From Alteromonas profundi (lineage in GTDB: Bacteria; Pseudomonadota; Gammaproteobacteria; Enterobacterales; Alteromonadaceae): a stretch of DNA of 64,000 bases. The position numbers and the translations under genes were made by a program. The DNA lies in the NCBI RefSeq assembly GCF_010500865.1, contig NZ_JAAAWN010000002.1, positions 62,001-126,000 of the forward strand. Reading direction: 5' to 3'. Below are positions 9,292-18,387 of this stretch, piece after piece. The notes under the pieces are model-generated. The model was not told the DNA's origin and did no database searches. It worked only from the letters and a program-made list of their open reading frames with translations. The stretch's first letter is position 1. Every line of letters begins with the position of its first letter.

Positions 9292-9968
9292 TGAGACAGC
9301 TACGTATTTTAGGTTTGGCAAGCATAGTAATTGTGGCTCTGTTTTTCACGTTTAAATTCTATATTGCCGACTTGCATTATTATAATGTGAAAAATAATGT
9401 AGAACGTTGGAGAAAAGATCCTACTAGCGCTGATTTAGAAAGTATTGAAAAAAGTATGGTGCGCATAGATAAGGCGATATCACTATCTTCAGATAACGCG
9501 CTTTACTACCAGCTTAGAGGGCAACTTCACGAGTGGAAAAGTTATATTTCACCGTTAGATAAACGCTTTCACTTAAAAAACGCCACTTCAGAATATAAGA
9601 AAAGCTTGGTCTACCGCCCTTATTGGGCTCCCACATGGATAAATTTGGCGTGGGTGAAGTGGCGATTAAATGAGTTGGACGAAGACTTCGAATTATACTT
9701 AGCCAATGCATTAAAAACAGGGGCTCAACAAGCGTCAGTTCATTATTTTATAGTAGATTTTGCATTTGCTCAGTACAATCTAAAGTCTGCCAAATACTTA
9801 TTAGTATATAAACTATTACCTTTGCACCTCAAAATGGGGCTACAAAATCCGCTGAGTGAAAGAAACGTTTTAAAAGCAATTAAAGAGAGAAACGCGTCTG
9901 AACTAGCTTGCCGACTCTTAAAAAGCGAACCTTTAAGGCTGCGTAAAAAGATACCAGGATGCAGGTAA
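9291..9968 (+). CDS. Membrane-anchored VpsP-like EPS protein of unknown function
   Basis: The 225-residue product has one N-terminal membrane segment (residues ~5-25) and a basic periplasmic or cytoplasmic body. Segments such as YYQLRGQLHEWKSYIS and YRPYWAPTWINLAWVKWRLN have a TPR-like helical look. Position and size recall VpsP of Vibrio EPS clusters, which also follows a BY-kinase; that link is tentative. It is coupled to the phosphatase by a TAATG overlap and ends the operon, 27 bases from the converging ligase-like gene. No catalytic motif was recognised. Confidence 0.6.
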   Translation: MRQLRILGLASIVIVALFFTFKFYIADLHYYNVKNNVERWRKDPTSADLESIEKSMVRIDKAISLSSDNALYYQLRGQLHEWKSYISPLDKRFHLKNATSEYKKSLVYRPYWAPTWINLAWVKWRLNELDEDFELYLANALKTGAQQASVHYFIVDFAFAQYNLKSAKYLLVYKLLPLHLKMGLQNPLSERNVLKAIKERNASELACRLLKSEPLRLRKKIPGCR

Positions 9969-9995
9969 ACATCTATTTGATATAAAAGTGAAATA

Positions 9996-11378
9996 TTACT
10001 GTGAACTTTTACGCTTCTTGCTTATAAGGCCGAGAGCCAATATAACAACAAAAGTGGCGGCATTCGCCGGCGCTTGCAGCGGAAAATCTACGGTGCTGTG
10101 CATACCCATTCCAATGAATGCCATAACACTTGCAAAGGCTGCACCTAAATATGCGGGCCGTTCTCTGGTTCGCAACGATATTACCGCGGCAATAAAGCAA
10201 GTCATACCTAGGATTGATAAAATGAAGGTAGCGATCCATCCAAACTCTAAAGTGAATTGCAGATATTCGTTGTGGGCGTGGTCGTAGAAGTGCTGTACTT
10301 TATCGCTCTGCACGTGAGGATAAAGTGTATAGAAAGTTCCTCCGCCGCTACCAAGTAGCTTAAATCTACTGAGGAGTGGTAATGTATCTTGAATTACTTC
10401 ATCTCTAGTCTCTTTTTCAAAATTCGTTTGTTCAATTCTCTGCTTGACCTCCGATAGACCGAATACACTGCTTACCAAAAAGAGGTCTATTACTAACAAG
10501 CTTATAAATAAAGCGGTAAACGATTTTGTTTTAGTTTTAAATAAAACTAAACCTAGCATTGAGGTTATAGTCATTGCAGCAAAAAAGGCTGTATTACCCA
10601 TGCGAGAACGCGACATAATTAATGCGATCACCATAATAATAATACTTATACGCACCAGCGCTTTTTTGCTTAATAGAAAGTCTAAACAGTACCTCAATAT
10701 GTCCCGACGTCTTACTAGTTTCCTCTGTGGATTACGGCAAGCAATTAAATACCCCAAAGCAGCACTCAATGTTAATACTAAATAGTTAGCGAAGTGATTT
10801 TTGTACACGAAACTACCAGTAGCTATGTGTGTAACGTTGTATTTGAAAATTATGCTTTTTTGAATGTTTAGCAATACTTCGAATGCGCCATATATAGCCT
10901 GAATACTGCCTGCTAAACATATTGTTAAAAGTAGTAACCTAATACGTTTCGACGTTTTTACTAGCGTTAGGGTAATTAGAAACAGCGACACGTACGCTAG
11001 GGTTTTTAAAAGTGTAATTTTGCTTTGAGCTGCATCATAGCTCAAAGCCATAAGGGGGCCTTCTTCGGAATTAATAGACATTAACCTATCGGGCCTAATA
11101 ACTGCTATTACTTCATAGGGCAGAGGAATTATCAAAAGAAGTTGGAATACACAAAACAAAGTAGCCAATATAAAAGCAAGCTTGTACTGTTTAAGGCAGT
11201 TATATATGCCGCTAGCGTTAAAGGTTAGTAGTGCAAGAAGCAATGCAAATGTAATGAACTCAACTAAAGCCCACGCCCATGGCCTATTTGATCCCAGAGG
11301 AATGGGGAGCCACACTAGTAAGAAAAGAAAGCAGCCAAAGATGGGCGCTTCAGCTGCTTTGATCTTTAGGTTAAACAT
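9996..11378 (-). CDS. O-antigen ligase / Wzy polymerase-like membrane protein
   Basis: A 460-residue polytopic inner-membrane protein with about ten to twelve hydrophobic segments and a large loop near the C-terminal third. That loop carries FKLLGSGGGTFYTLYPH followed by HAHNEYLQFTLEFG, the hallmark of the Wzy_C/WaaL family. The enzyme either polymerises repeat units in the periplasm or ligates the glycan to an acceptor; sequence alone does not decide. The ATG at 11378 begins directly before a hydrophobic segment; the frame is open further upstream and overlaps the preceding gene but has no convincing start there. It is the last gene of the reverse-strand lapG-lapD block and converges with the export operon. 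Another polymerase candidate lies at 17131. Confidence 0.82.
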   Translation of the reverse strand: MFNLKIKAAEAPIFGCFLFLLVWLPIPLGSNRPWAWALVEFITFALLLALLTFNASGIYNCLKQYKLAFILATLFCVFQLLLIIPLPYEVIAVIRPDRLMSINSEEGPLMALSYDAAQSKITLLKTLAYVSLFLITLTLVKTSKRIRLLLLTICLAGSIQAIYGAFEVLLNIQKSIIFKYNVTHIATGSFVYKNHFANYLVLTLSAALGYLIACRNPQRKLVRRRDILRYCLDFLLSKKALVRISIIIMVIALIMSRSRMGNTAFFAAMTITSMLGLVLFKTKTKSFTALFISLLVIDLFLVSSVFGLSEVKQRIEQTNFEKETRDEVIQDTLPLLSRFKLLGSGGGTFYTLYPHVQSDKVQHFYDHAHNEYLQFTLEFGWIATFILSILGMTCFIAAVISLRTRERPAYLGAAFASVMAFIGMGMHSTVDFPLQAPANAATFVVILALGLISKKRKSSQ

Positions 11379-11409
11379 CTGCGGTTTAAAAGAGGGGACT
11401 CCAATTAAA

Positions 11410-12036
11410 TTAGTTACCTGAAACTGTATCGCCGCCGCCCCCGGGGGTTGTATCATTAGTAGTTACAGGTAAATCAGGAGCTCCAGCGACGAGAGTATCG
11501 TCCCCACCAGCAGCGGTAGCACTCAACTCCGAAACGTCAACACCGGCATTAGCCAGTGCTAATAAAGCATCGTCTTGAGACGAAAAGGCACCAGTTTGAA
11601 GAGCGACATTATATATTTCTTGGCTCTCACCTGGGAATAGAATAATCGCAATAATTGCTACAGAGTCTGCTTGATCGGGGTAAAGAGACATACCCGCTAT
11701 CGTTAAATCAAAACCATTTGTGCTCTCATCAAAAAGAGTAACAAGTTGGGTTAAAAGAGATTCATTAGCTTCTAAAAAATTTCTAGATTCGATCGATAGG
11801 CCTGTTATCTCACCGGCCAATAGTGCACGAACTACCTCATTGATGGTATCAATACTAACACCATCATCAGTCGTGCTATCTAACTGAAGCCTAGCAAGTA
11901 AATCTTTAGCCTGCTCGCCTGGCACACCACCTGCAGCAACGACACTTTCACCTGAATCATTGTCTACCTGGGCAAACGATGGCGCTACCGCTAACATCAG
12001 GCAAGTGAATAAAAGTACTACGCGCGAATTTTTCAT
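11410..12036 (-). CDS. Secreted acidic protein of unknown function
   Basis: A 208-residue protein with a clear signal peptide (MKNSRVVLLFTCLMLAVAPSFA) and an acidic, Ala-, Asp- and Gly-rich mature part of about 186 residues with only one or two Lys/Arg-rich spots. The middle section looks helical (LLARLQLDS, IDTINEVVRALLAGE) and the C-terminus is a low-complexity tail rich in Thr, Gly and Asp. No known domain was recognised, and it has no cysteine after the signal peptide. It lies between lapD and the ligase-like gene on the same strand, so a role at the cell surface in EPS attachment or adhesin control is a guess from context. Confidence 0.6.
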   Translation of the reverse strand: MKNSRVVLLFTCLMLAVAPSFAQVDNDSGESVVAAGGVPGEQAKDLLARLQLDSTTDDGVSIDTINEVVRALLAGEITGLSIESRNFLEANESLLTQLVTLFDESTNGFDLTIAGMSLYPDQADSVAIIAIILFPGESQEIYNVALQTGAFSSQDDALLALANAGVDVSELSATAAGGDDTLVAGAPDLPVTTNDTTPGGGGDTVSGN

Positions 12037-12136
12037 AAAAGCATCCCTAAAAATATTGCTTTATAAGCCTGAATGTTATCCCAATCTATGATAATTGTAT
12101 ACGCAACAGACAAAATAAATGGGCGGTTTAGGTATA

Positions 12137-14071
12137 TCATTTCCATAATTCCGGACGCGCATGATAATAGCCTTGCTGGTTTATCACTTTGAGGTTCTTT
12201 AACGTTGAGCTTTCCTCTTCACTTTCGACTAGTTCACTTATAACCGATATTTGAAGACTGGTTGCTATACTTACGAGACTGCTTATAAATAGTTGGTTGT
12301 CGCCGCTTTCATTTATGTCCTTGGTTAAATTTCCGGAAATCTTGACATAGTCCGGATGTATTGCGCGTAAACCAGTAAGAGAAGCTAGGTTAGCGCCAAA
12401 GTGTTCTATAGTTATCCTCGCTTTGAATGAACGTACTAGGTTTGTGAATGCGATTACGCTTTGTTTATTGTGAATGAGTGAATCATCCTCAATCTCAAAA
12501 ACCAATTGTGGTCCTATCTCTTTATTATCGTTTAAAAAGGCGCTTAGCCACGAAGTAAACTCTGGGTCACAAATAGATGCAGTAGACAAGTTGACTGCGA
12601 TTGAAAGGTTGCTACCGTGCAACTTTCGAGAAATTAGCGTTGTAACAAGGGTATCTACTTTGGGGATAAGGTTTAAGCGTTCTGATGCTGGGATAAGTTG
12701 AGACATTGGGATGTACTCATTGGTAGCAACGTCTTTAAACCTTGCAAACCCTTCATGATAAATTGCAGAAGAGGTTTCCACGTTTATAATAGGCTGTAGA
12801 AATATATCTGCATGCTGATGGGAAATAATACGATTTAATCTAGTTCTCCATTCAGTATTGCTTTGAATGTATGAAAGTTTCGAAGCCAATTGCCAGCATC
12901 TATCAAGTCGTGTGGATGCAAGTAAAGCACTATCAGCTTTCTCCATAACCTCAGAAAAAGAATCTCCACTGGTAAATTCGGTTCCTCCGACCCAGACAAC
13001 TTTGCTCCCATCTTTTAGCATGTCTACAGTCGACAGTTTTTGGGCCAACTCTTCTACGCGTAATGCGCATTCATTCTGCGGAATACCTTCCATACAAATT
13101 GCAAAATCTGCTCCGGATACTCTAAAACAATTTGCTTTATCATGGTAATCGGAAACTAAGCTCTGAAGAACGCTTACGGCACGCTTTAAATATTCATCGC
13201 CTTGAGCAGCCCCCTGCATGTTGTTTACGTGAGAAAGCTGGGCAAGCCGGACAATAATTAAATAGCCGCGCTCGCCAGCCGCTGATGAACTGAGTAGGGC
13301 ATTTAAATGTCGTTTGAAGGCGTTTCGGTTCATAAGGCCTGTAACATTATCTTCAAATGCTATTGACTTAAATTGTTCTGCTTTTTCAGATAGTTCTTTA
13401 AACATAGCTTCTACCGAAGCCGAGAGTTTGTTTATCGCCAAAACGATGAACGAAAGCTCCTTCGTAAAGGGCTTATATTCAATTTGGGAAAATTCAAGTC
13501 GCTGAATATCGGATATTTTCGTAGTTACAATGCTAAGTGGTTTCGTTATGGCGCGTATGATAAAAAATAGAGCTACATAGGCAATAGCGAATGCGAAAGA
13601 AAACATTGCTGCGCTTTGTTTTATACTCTCCCAGAGCTTTTCATTCGCGAGACCTGGGTGACTCTTAACCGCTAAATACCCCGCCATATTCCAGCCGTTA
13701 GACAACTCTGTTTCTTTAACAGGAGGATCTACTTCAATGATATCGGTAAACCATTCTGGGACAGTGTCTATTTTGTTAGGGTTTTCTCTAATAACCAACT
13801 GATTACCGTCCAGGTCTGATAGAAGGATGCTTTGATAATATCCCCTATCAAATATGGCATTAATCATAGTTTCCGCGATTGGTAGGCCGCCGTCTTCCGA
13901 AACGTACGGAGTAATTGATAAGCCCAATGATGTAGCAGTATCTTGCGCATGCGTTGCTAACTGTTCATGAACATATTCTTGCGTAAGCTTTATATTTATA
14001 AGGAAGGAGCCTAAAAATACAGCTATCAAAAAAACAAGAAGGCTTACACTAAGTTGACTTGAGAGTTTCAT
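12137..14071 (-). CDS. lapD: LapD-like c-di-GMP receptor (LapD/MoxY_N, HAMP, degenerate GGDEF and EAL)
   Basis: Inner-membrane receptor that, when bound to c-di-GMP, sequesters the periplasmic protease LapG and so keeps a LapA-type adhesin on the surface. From the ATG at 14071 the product is 644 residues: TM1 ~9-28, a periplasmic domain to ~150 with a Gly-Trp pair (126-127) where Pseudomonas LapD places the Trp that contacts LapG, TM2 ~155-173, HAMP, GGDEF domain ~235-385 and EAL domain ~405-640. The GGDEF signature is SGADF (319-323) and the EAL triplet is EGF (440-442), so both catalytic sites look inactive, as in known LapD proteins. It lies eight bases after lapG. A TTG at 14092 would overlap lapG and is less likely. 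Confidence 0.88.
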   Translation of the reverse strand: MKLSSQLSVSLLVFLIAVFLGSFLINIKLTQEYVHEQLATHAQDTATSLGLSITPYVSEDGGLPIAETMINAIFDRGYYQSILLSDLDGNQLVIRENPNKIDTVPEWFTDIIEVDPPVKETELSNGWNMAGYLAVKSHPGLANEKLWESIKQSAAMFSFAFAIAYVALFFIIRAITKPLSIVTTKISDIQRLEFSQIEYKPFTKELSFIVLAINKLSASVEAMFKELSEKAEQFKSIAFEDNVTGLMNRNAFKRHLNALLSSSAAGERGYLIIVRLAQLSHVNNMQGAAQGDEYLKRAVSVLQSLVSDYHDKANCFRVSGADFAICMEGIPQNECALRVEELAQKLSTVDMLKDGSKVVWVGGTEFTSGDSFSEVMEKADSALLASTRLDRCWQLASKLSYIQSNTEWRTRLNRIISHQHADIFLQPIINVETSSAIYHEGFARFKDVATNEYIPMSQLIPASERLNLIPKVDTLVTTLISRKLHGSNLSIAVNLSTASICDPEFTSWLSAFLNDNKEIGPQLVFEIEDDSLIHNKQSVIAFTNLVRSFKARITIEHFGANLASLTGLRAIHPDYVKISGNLTKDINESGDNQLFISSLVSIATSLQISVISELVESEEESSTLKNLKVINQQGYYHARPELWK

Positions 14072-14078
14072 ATTTGTT

Positions 14079-14840
14079 TTATTTCCCTTCAATCACTTCA
14101 TCTAATCGGGCAATCATATCATCCCACATTTTCATAGAACCTTTACCCCTAAGTTTGCGACCTTTACCCATTGACTTTGCTGTCCACAACCCTTGGCCGT
14201 TAAAGCTATATATTGGCGCTAAATCACGCCTCTTGCTGGCAGGGAGAATTCGTTTGTTTATATTATCGAGTACTAAAGGTACAGAGGTTGGCGTATTGTA
14301 GTAAGCTAATACCATATGCGGTTGCTTTAACTTTAACGCCGTTACATACATAAGGCGCAGCTTCGACTCGGGTACACCAAGTTCTAGCAAAGAAAAATAT
14401 TTAGCTATTACGTAGTCTTCGCAGTCTCCAGCACCAGTGGCTATAAATTCTATGGGCGTGGCCCAATAGTCAGCTTTACGCCAGTGTTGTATGTCGCTTA
14501 CAAATTCAAAACGATTAAAGAAACGATTTACCTCAAAGAGTTTCTCGTCTACATCTTCGCTCTCTAACTCGACTAAAAGTTTATTCCACTTCAAAATATC
14601 TCTTCTAGCGGGTTCACCATATCGCTCAGAAATGAGTGCATATATTTCCTGAGTGAAAATATCTTTTAATGAGGCAAATGAAACTGGAAGGAACGCAACA
14701 CCTACTATGGCAACCAACCATACCCAATATGCCGCAATATTGAATCGCGGATATAATTTACGGGTTTTTACAGGGTGGTTAAGTGGTCGAGTCAAACTCT
14801 GTGTCTTTGTACGAAACGCGTTTAGTTTGAAATGTATCAT
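14079..14840 (-). CDS. lapG: LapG-like periplasmic cysteine protease (BTLCP family)
   Basis: Transglutaminase-like cysteine protease that cleaves the N-terminus of a large surface adhesin to release cells from a biofilm when c-di-GMP is low. The 253 residues contain the catalytic triad C140 (GAGDCEDY), H175 (QPHMVLAYY) and D192 (LDNINK), with spacings close to those of Pseudomonas LapG. A hydrophobic segment at ~36-55 acts as signal or anchor. It is the first gene of the reverse-strand unit and is followed directly by lapD, its expected inhibitor. No LapA-like adhesin or its type I secretion genes lie in the window, so the substrate must be encoded elsewhere. Confidence 0.9.
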   Translation of the reverse strand: MIHFKLNAFRTKTQSLTRPLNHPVKTRKLYPRFNIAAYWVWLVAIVGVAFLPVSFASLKDIFTQEIYALISERYGEPARRDILKWNKLLVELESEDVDEKLFEVNRFFNRFEFVSDIQHWRKADYWATPIEFIATGAGDCEDYVIAKYFSLLELGVPESKLRLMYVTALKLKQPHMVLAYYNTPTSVPLVLDNINKRILPASKRRDLAPIYSFNGQGLWTAKSMGKGRKLRGKGSMKMWDDMIARLDEVIEGK

Positions 14841-15103
14841 AAAATGAAATGAGTAGAGCGGTTATCACAAAACTTTTCGACGTATATAAACAACTTACTC
14901 GTGCGACCTTTGCAATAAAAAGTAAATGATAATTTTGTTTAAGTGAAAGCCAAGAGAGTATAAGGTATATACAGTAACGATTGTTCGCAATACATTTGAA
15001 GTATGGGCGACCCGCCCTCACCAACCCTAAGTTAAAGACTCATTCATTTGCTAACCTATTTTCAAGGCGGGTGTAGTAATGACAACCCAAAGGGATTTTG
15101 AAT

Positions 15104-16171
15104 ATGGCGCTGATTACAATAAACCCTATGAAGTCTACAACGATAGGTGGCGTAGAAACACTCATACGTGAAATTCAGTCTAGCTATCGCGAAGTAGACG
15201 TTATTGAGTTATACCAAGATTCCCCCCGTGAGGAGAAATTCCCTGAAAACCCAAAAGTAGACTACCTAAGTTATGGAAGAGCGGGAAGCCCTTCTATTTT
15301 CTATAAAGTGTTAACGAAGCTTAACCAGCGGGATAAAATATCTTCAGTAAACGAAAAATATGATGCCAATACCATTGTAATTTTCCATCCAAATGATCTG
15401 CTTTATATGCCCCATAAAGTGCGTAAAAGCGCAAGAATAATACTTGTGCAAACCAATAGGTTAGATATCTATTTTGCAAAGCTGGAAACGCTGGTGATGC
15501 ACCTACTCGCTAGGTACGTAGACCTATTTACAGTATATACAGTTGCGGATAAGCATGCTGTAGATGAATTTTATGGAAAATGGTTTCGCGCAATATCGGT
15601 CATCCCTAGGGGTTGTAAATTAAAAACTGCAAAATCAATTCCCTCTAGGAAAAAAAAGCTTATTACAATAGCGCGTATTCACGAGCATCAGAAAAACTTT
15701 AAGGGGCTTGTAGAGGTGGTAAAAAAACTTCCATCTGACTACACGCTTTCAATTTATGGAGACGGGCCTACAGAGGAAGTTAACAATCTTAAACATTTAA
15801 TTAAAACGGTACCAAATATAAAGTTCCACGGCTCTACTTCTGACGTTACAGAAGCTCTCCGCGAACATTCGCTATTCGTAATGTCGTCTCATTATGAAGG
15901 GTTTGGTCAAACCCTGATTGAAGCGCGAAGTCAGGGGCTCCCGATTGTTGCATTTCGGACATTTGATGCTCTGTCTTGGATTATAAAAGAAGATAGTAAC
16001 GGCAAAATTATAAGCGCTTATGATACTAGTGCATTCGCTGATGCTATTGTGAACATTTTAGAAAGTGACGCGATATTTGAGAGTATGGCAACAAACGCAT
16101 TGCGTTACGCGAAAGAGACAGAAAAAGAAAACATTAATAGAATTTGGTCGAGTGCATTAACGTATGAGTAG
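15104..16171 (+). CDS. Glycosyltransferase family 4, EPS
   Basis: GT-B fold retaining glycosyltransferase expected to add one sugar to the lipid-linked EPS repeat unit on the cytoplasmic face. The 355-residue product has a donor-binding domain with ITIARIHEHQKNFKGLVEVV and the EGFGQTLIEARSQGLP signature (the E-x7-E region, ~265-280). The N-terminus MALITINPMKSTTIGGVETL carries the Gly-Gly loop. ATG 15104 is chosen because AAGGGA lies nine bases upstream; a TTG six bases earlier is less likely. It begins a plus-strand unit and overlaps the next gene by eight bases. The 260-base gap upstream, shared with lapG, should hold divergent promoters, but none was convincingly recognised. Confidence 0.87.
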   Translation: MALITINPMKSTTIGGVETLIREIQSSYREVDVIELYQDSPREEKFPENPKVDYLSYGRAGSPSIFYKVLTKLNQRDKISSVNEKYDANTIVIFHPNDLLYMPHKVRKSARIILVQTNRLDIYFAKLETLVMHLLARYVDLFTVYTVADKHAVDEFYGKWFRAISVIPRGCKLKTAKSIPSRKKKLITIARIHEHQKNFKGLVEVVKKLPSDYTLSIYGDGPTEEVNNLKHLIKTVPNIKFHGSTSDVTEALREHSLFVMSSHYEGFGQTLIEARSQGLPIVAFRTFDALSWIIKEDSNGKIISAYDTSAFADAIVNILESDAIFESMATNALRYAKETEKENINRIWSSALTYE

Positions 16172-17141
16172 CATCAAATATTCCATAATTGTACCAGTAT
16201 TTAACAACCAGTCAGGTGTTGACCAGATAATTGAAGCTTTGCATTCGATAGAGGGCTTTGGCGAAAAAGCAGAACTTATAATTGTAGATGATGGGTCCAC
16301 CATACCGATAGCTGTGAATGAATCCGATTGGGTCAGGCTGATTCGCCAACCCAATACAGGGGTTTCTGGCGCAAGAAACCATGGTATTAAAGCAGCAAAA
16401 GGTACCTACGTTTCATTTCTTGATTCAGACGATAGCTATGATACAAAAGTGCTAAACGTTTGGGATGAAGTCACAAAGCAAAGTACTGATGCATCAGTAT
16501 TCGTATTTGAATATAGAATATGCGATAGAATAAATAATAAGATATTTTATCAAACACATAAATGTGGCTCGGGCTTATACAGTGGTAGTGATGCACTTAA
16601 ATATTACTTTGAAAAACAAATATTTAGCCACATTTGCAGTATCGTTATAAATCGGAAATTTTTGATAAAAAACGCTATCCTCTTTAATCAAAACTTAGCA
16701 CTTTCAGAAGATGTTCTTTTTGCGATTGAATGTATCTATTATGCGCCGCGGGTTCACGTGGAACGGCGTAGTTATTTCAGCTACGTCATTCATAAGGGGT
16801 CGGTTACAAATGTTGTCGCGACTGAAAAAGTACTTAATCATTTCGAAGCTTTCAAAGTGATTAATAACGTTGGTGTACCTTATGACATAATTCCATATAG
16901 AAACTACTTTATTGCCACTATGTATCTCAATTTTCTATTAAAGCTAATTTCCAATAAAACGAGTAGTGAGAAAGTAATAGTAAAAACAATAAGAAATAGA
17001 AATTTTTTACAAGAAAGTTTAAAAAGTAAATTTTCTATAAGGTACGCTGTAACGTTAGGTTTTAAATTGGTTAGTTATCTTCCATCTTCTTTTTTGAAGT
17101 TATTATTGTCGAAAGTTTGTTTAAGACGCCATGAATATTAA
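16164..17141 (+). CDS. Glycosyltransferase family 2, EPS
   Basis: GT-A fold inverting glycosyltransferase. The N-terminal 110 residues show the family pattern: YSIIVPVFNNQSGVDQIIEA, ELIIVDDGS, RQPNTGVSGARNHGI and the metal-binding DSDD in FLDSDDSYD. The C-terminal ~200 residues are poorly conserved and probably bind the acceptor. It overlaps the upstream glycosyltransferase by eight bases and the downstream polymerase gene by eleven, indicating a co-translated operon. Sugar specificity is not predictable. Local sequence is distinctly AT-rich, like its neighbours. Confidence 0.88.
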   Translation: MSSIKYSIIVPVFNNQSGVDQIIEALHSIEGFGEKAELIIVDDGSTIPIAVNESDWVRLIRQPNTGVSGARNHGIKAAKGTYVSFLDSDDSYDTKVLNVWDEVTKQSTDASVFVFEYRICDRINNKIFYQTHKCGSGLYSGSDALKYYFEKQIFSHICSIVINRKFLIKNAILFNQNLALSEDVLFAIECIYYAPRVHVERRSYFSYVIHKGSVTNVVATEKVLNHFEAFKVINNVGVPYDIIPYRNYFIATMYLNFLLKLISNKTSSEKVIVKTIRNRNFLQESLKSKFSIRYAVTLGFKLVSYLPSSFLKLLLSKVCLRRHEY

Positions 17142-18357
17142 AAAAGCAGTTTTTTATTTGCTATGTTTATTAGCGCCGTTTGAAAACTCTTCGCTAGCAG
17201 CTATAGGAGGTGTTTTTACTGCGCCTTTAGCTATCATATTGTTGCCCCTAATGCTTGTGCTAATACTTATTGATATTAGACGGTTATCAGCCCTTGACGT
17301 TAAAGTAATAAAATTTTTCTTTTTAACGTTAGGTTTATCTTTTGTTAGTCTAGTTTTCTTTGTAGATTTCGATACGCTTTTTCTTATTGATAGGGGGTCG
17401 AGATTTATCCTAATTGTTATACCTACTTTTACGGTTTTTCTGTTCACTATGCGGCAAAGTATGCAAACAATAAATACAGGCTGTTTAATTATTTTTACTA
17501 TAGTTGCTGCATCCTATATCATTAATTTTATAGCCCCCAGTATAGTAAATAACCCTTCTTTCTTACAGTATAACGCAGCCTTTTCGCCTCATCGTATGAG
17601 GGGGTTCACATTAGAAGCAAGTACTTTTGCTTTTCAGTTTGTTTTAGCATGCTTATTATTCGCTAGAATAAAGAGTATAAGACCGCTTTATAGTTTTATT
17701 GTGATAAGCATTCTTGCATTTTTGACCACATCAAAGGGGGGAGCTCTAGGTTTTATAGCCGCTTTTCTACTTTCTTATATTATTTGTTTATTTAAAGTTT
17801 CGACCAAAGTGAAATATCTAAGCTCCGCGTTGCTAATTCCATTAATATTGTTAGCGTCGCAAGATTCAATAGCAGCAATGTTTGCTACTGATATTCAAAA
17901 ATATACTAGTGTAGCAACGCGCTCTACCATATCGCTTACGGCAATAGTTTCGTTGTTCCATTACCCTATTGGAGCTGGATTTTTTGGTTTCTTACCAAGC
18001 ATCTATAACTGTGGACCAATTGCCATGGAGATATTAGACAGCCTCTTCCCTAATACATTTAACTACAGCGAAGTGATGAAATATTTTGTTGTAGGGCAAG
18101 TAAAAGGCGTAGGTACAAAAACGTTTTTTATGGATTGGCTCATTATTGGGGGAATGGTTTTCTTGTACTTTTATGCAAAATCAATAAAAGGATTAATAAA
18201 AACTCTAAATAAAAGTAAGGATTTTTATTTATACACAATATTTCTATTCTTAGTTATCGCTACTTTTTTCTATATGCCACTAGACGGTAGGTATATAGCG
18301 CCAATTTCTTTAGCTTTTATTATTAAGGCATCAAGAACGATTGGAAAAGTTAAATAA
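17131..18357 (+). CDS. Wzy-like EPS polymerase candidate
   Basis: A 408-residue, strongly hydrophobic protein with about ten or more predicted membrane segments and no soluble domain. The longest hydrophilic stretch, near residues 285-335, contains FPNTFNYSEVMKYFVVGQ and would be a periplasmic loop. This profile and its place among glycosyltransferases fit a Wzy-type repeat-unit polymerase, but the classical Wzy_C histidine motif is not evident. Alternative: another polytopic EPS membrane enzyme. It overlaps the upstream gene by eleven bases and precedes an acyltransferase gene by 30. Confidence 0.65.
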   Translation: MNIKKAVFYLLCLLAPFENSSLAAIGGVFTAPLAIILLPLMLVLILIDIRRLSALDVKVIKFFFLTLGLSFVSLVFFVDFDTLFLIDRGSRFILIVIPTFTVFLFTMRQSMQTINTGCLIIFTIVAASYIINFIAPSIVNNPSFLQYNAAFSPHRMRGFTLEASTFAFQFVLACLLFARIKSIRPLYSFIVISILAFLTTSKGGALGFIAAFLLSYIICLFKVSTKVKYLSSALLIPLILLASQDSIAAMFATDIQKYTSVATRSTISLTAIVSLFHYPIGAGFFGFLPSIYNCGPIAMEILDSLFPNTFNYSEVMKYFVVGQVKGVGTKTFFMDWLIIGGMVFLYFYAKSIKGLIKTLNKSKDFYLYTIFLFLVIATFFYMPLDGRYIAPISLAFIIKASRTIGKVK

Positions 18358-18387
18358 TATTAACCTTAAATGAAAGTGAATTAAGAT

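Noticed and set aside
10444-10785. A 113-codon plus-strand frame opposite the ligase-like gene
   Set aside because: It is antisense to a conserved membrane-protein gene, lacks a ribosome-binding site and has no recognisable features.
14905-14925. CGTGCGACCTTTGCA between lapG and the glycosyltransferase, resembling a -24/-12 promoter
   Set aside because: The base pair at -24 is CG instead of the essential GG.
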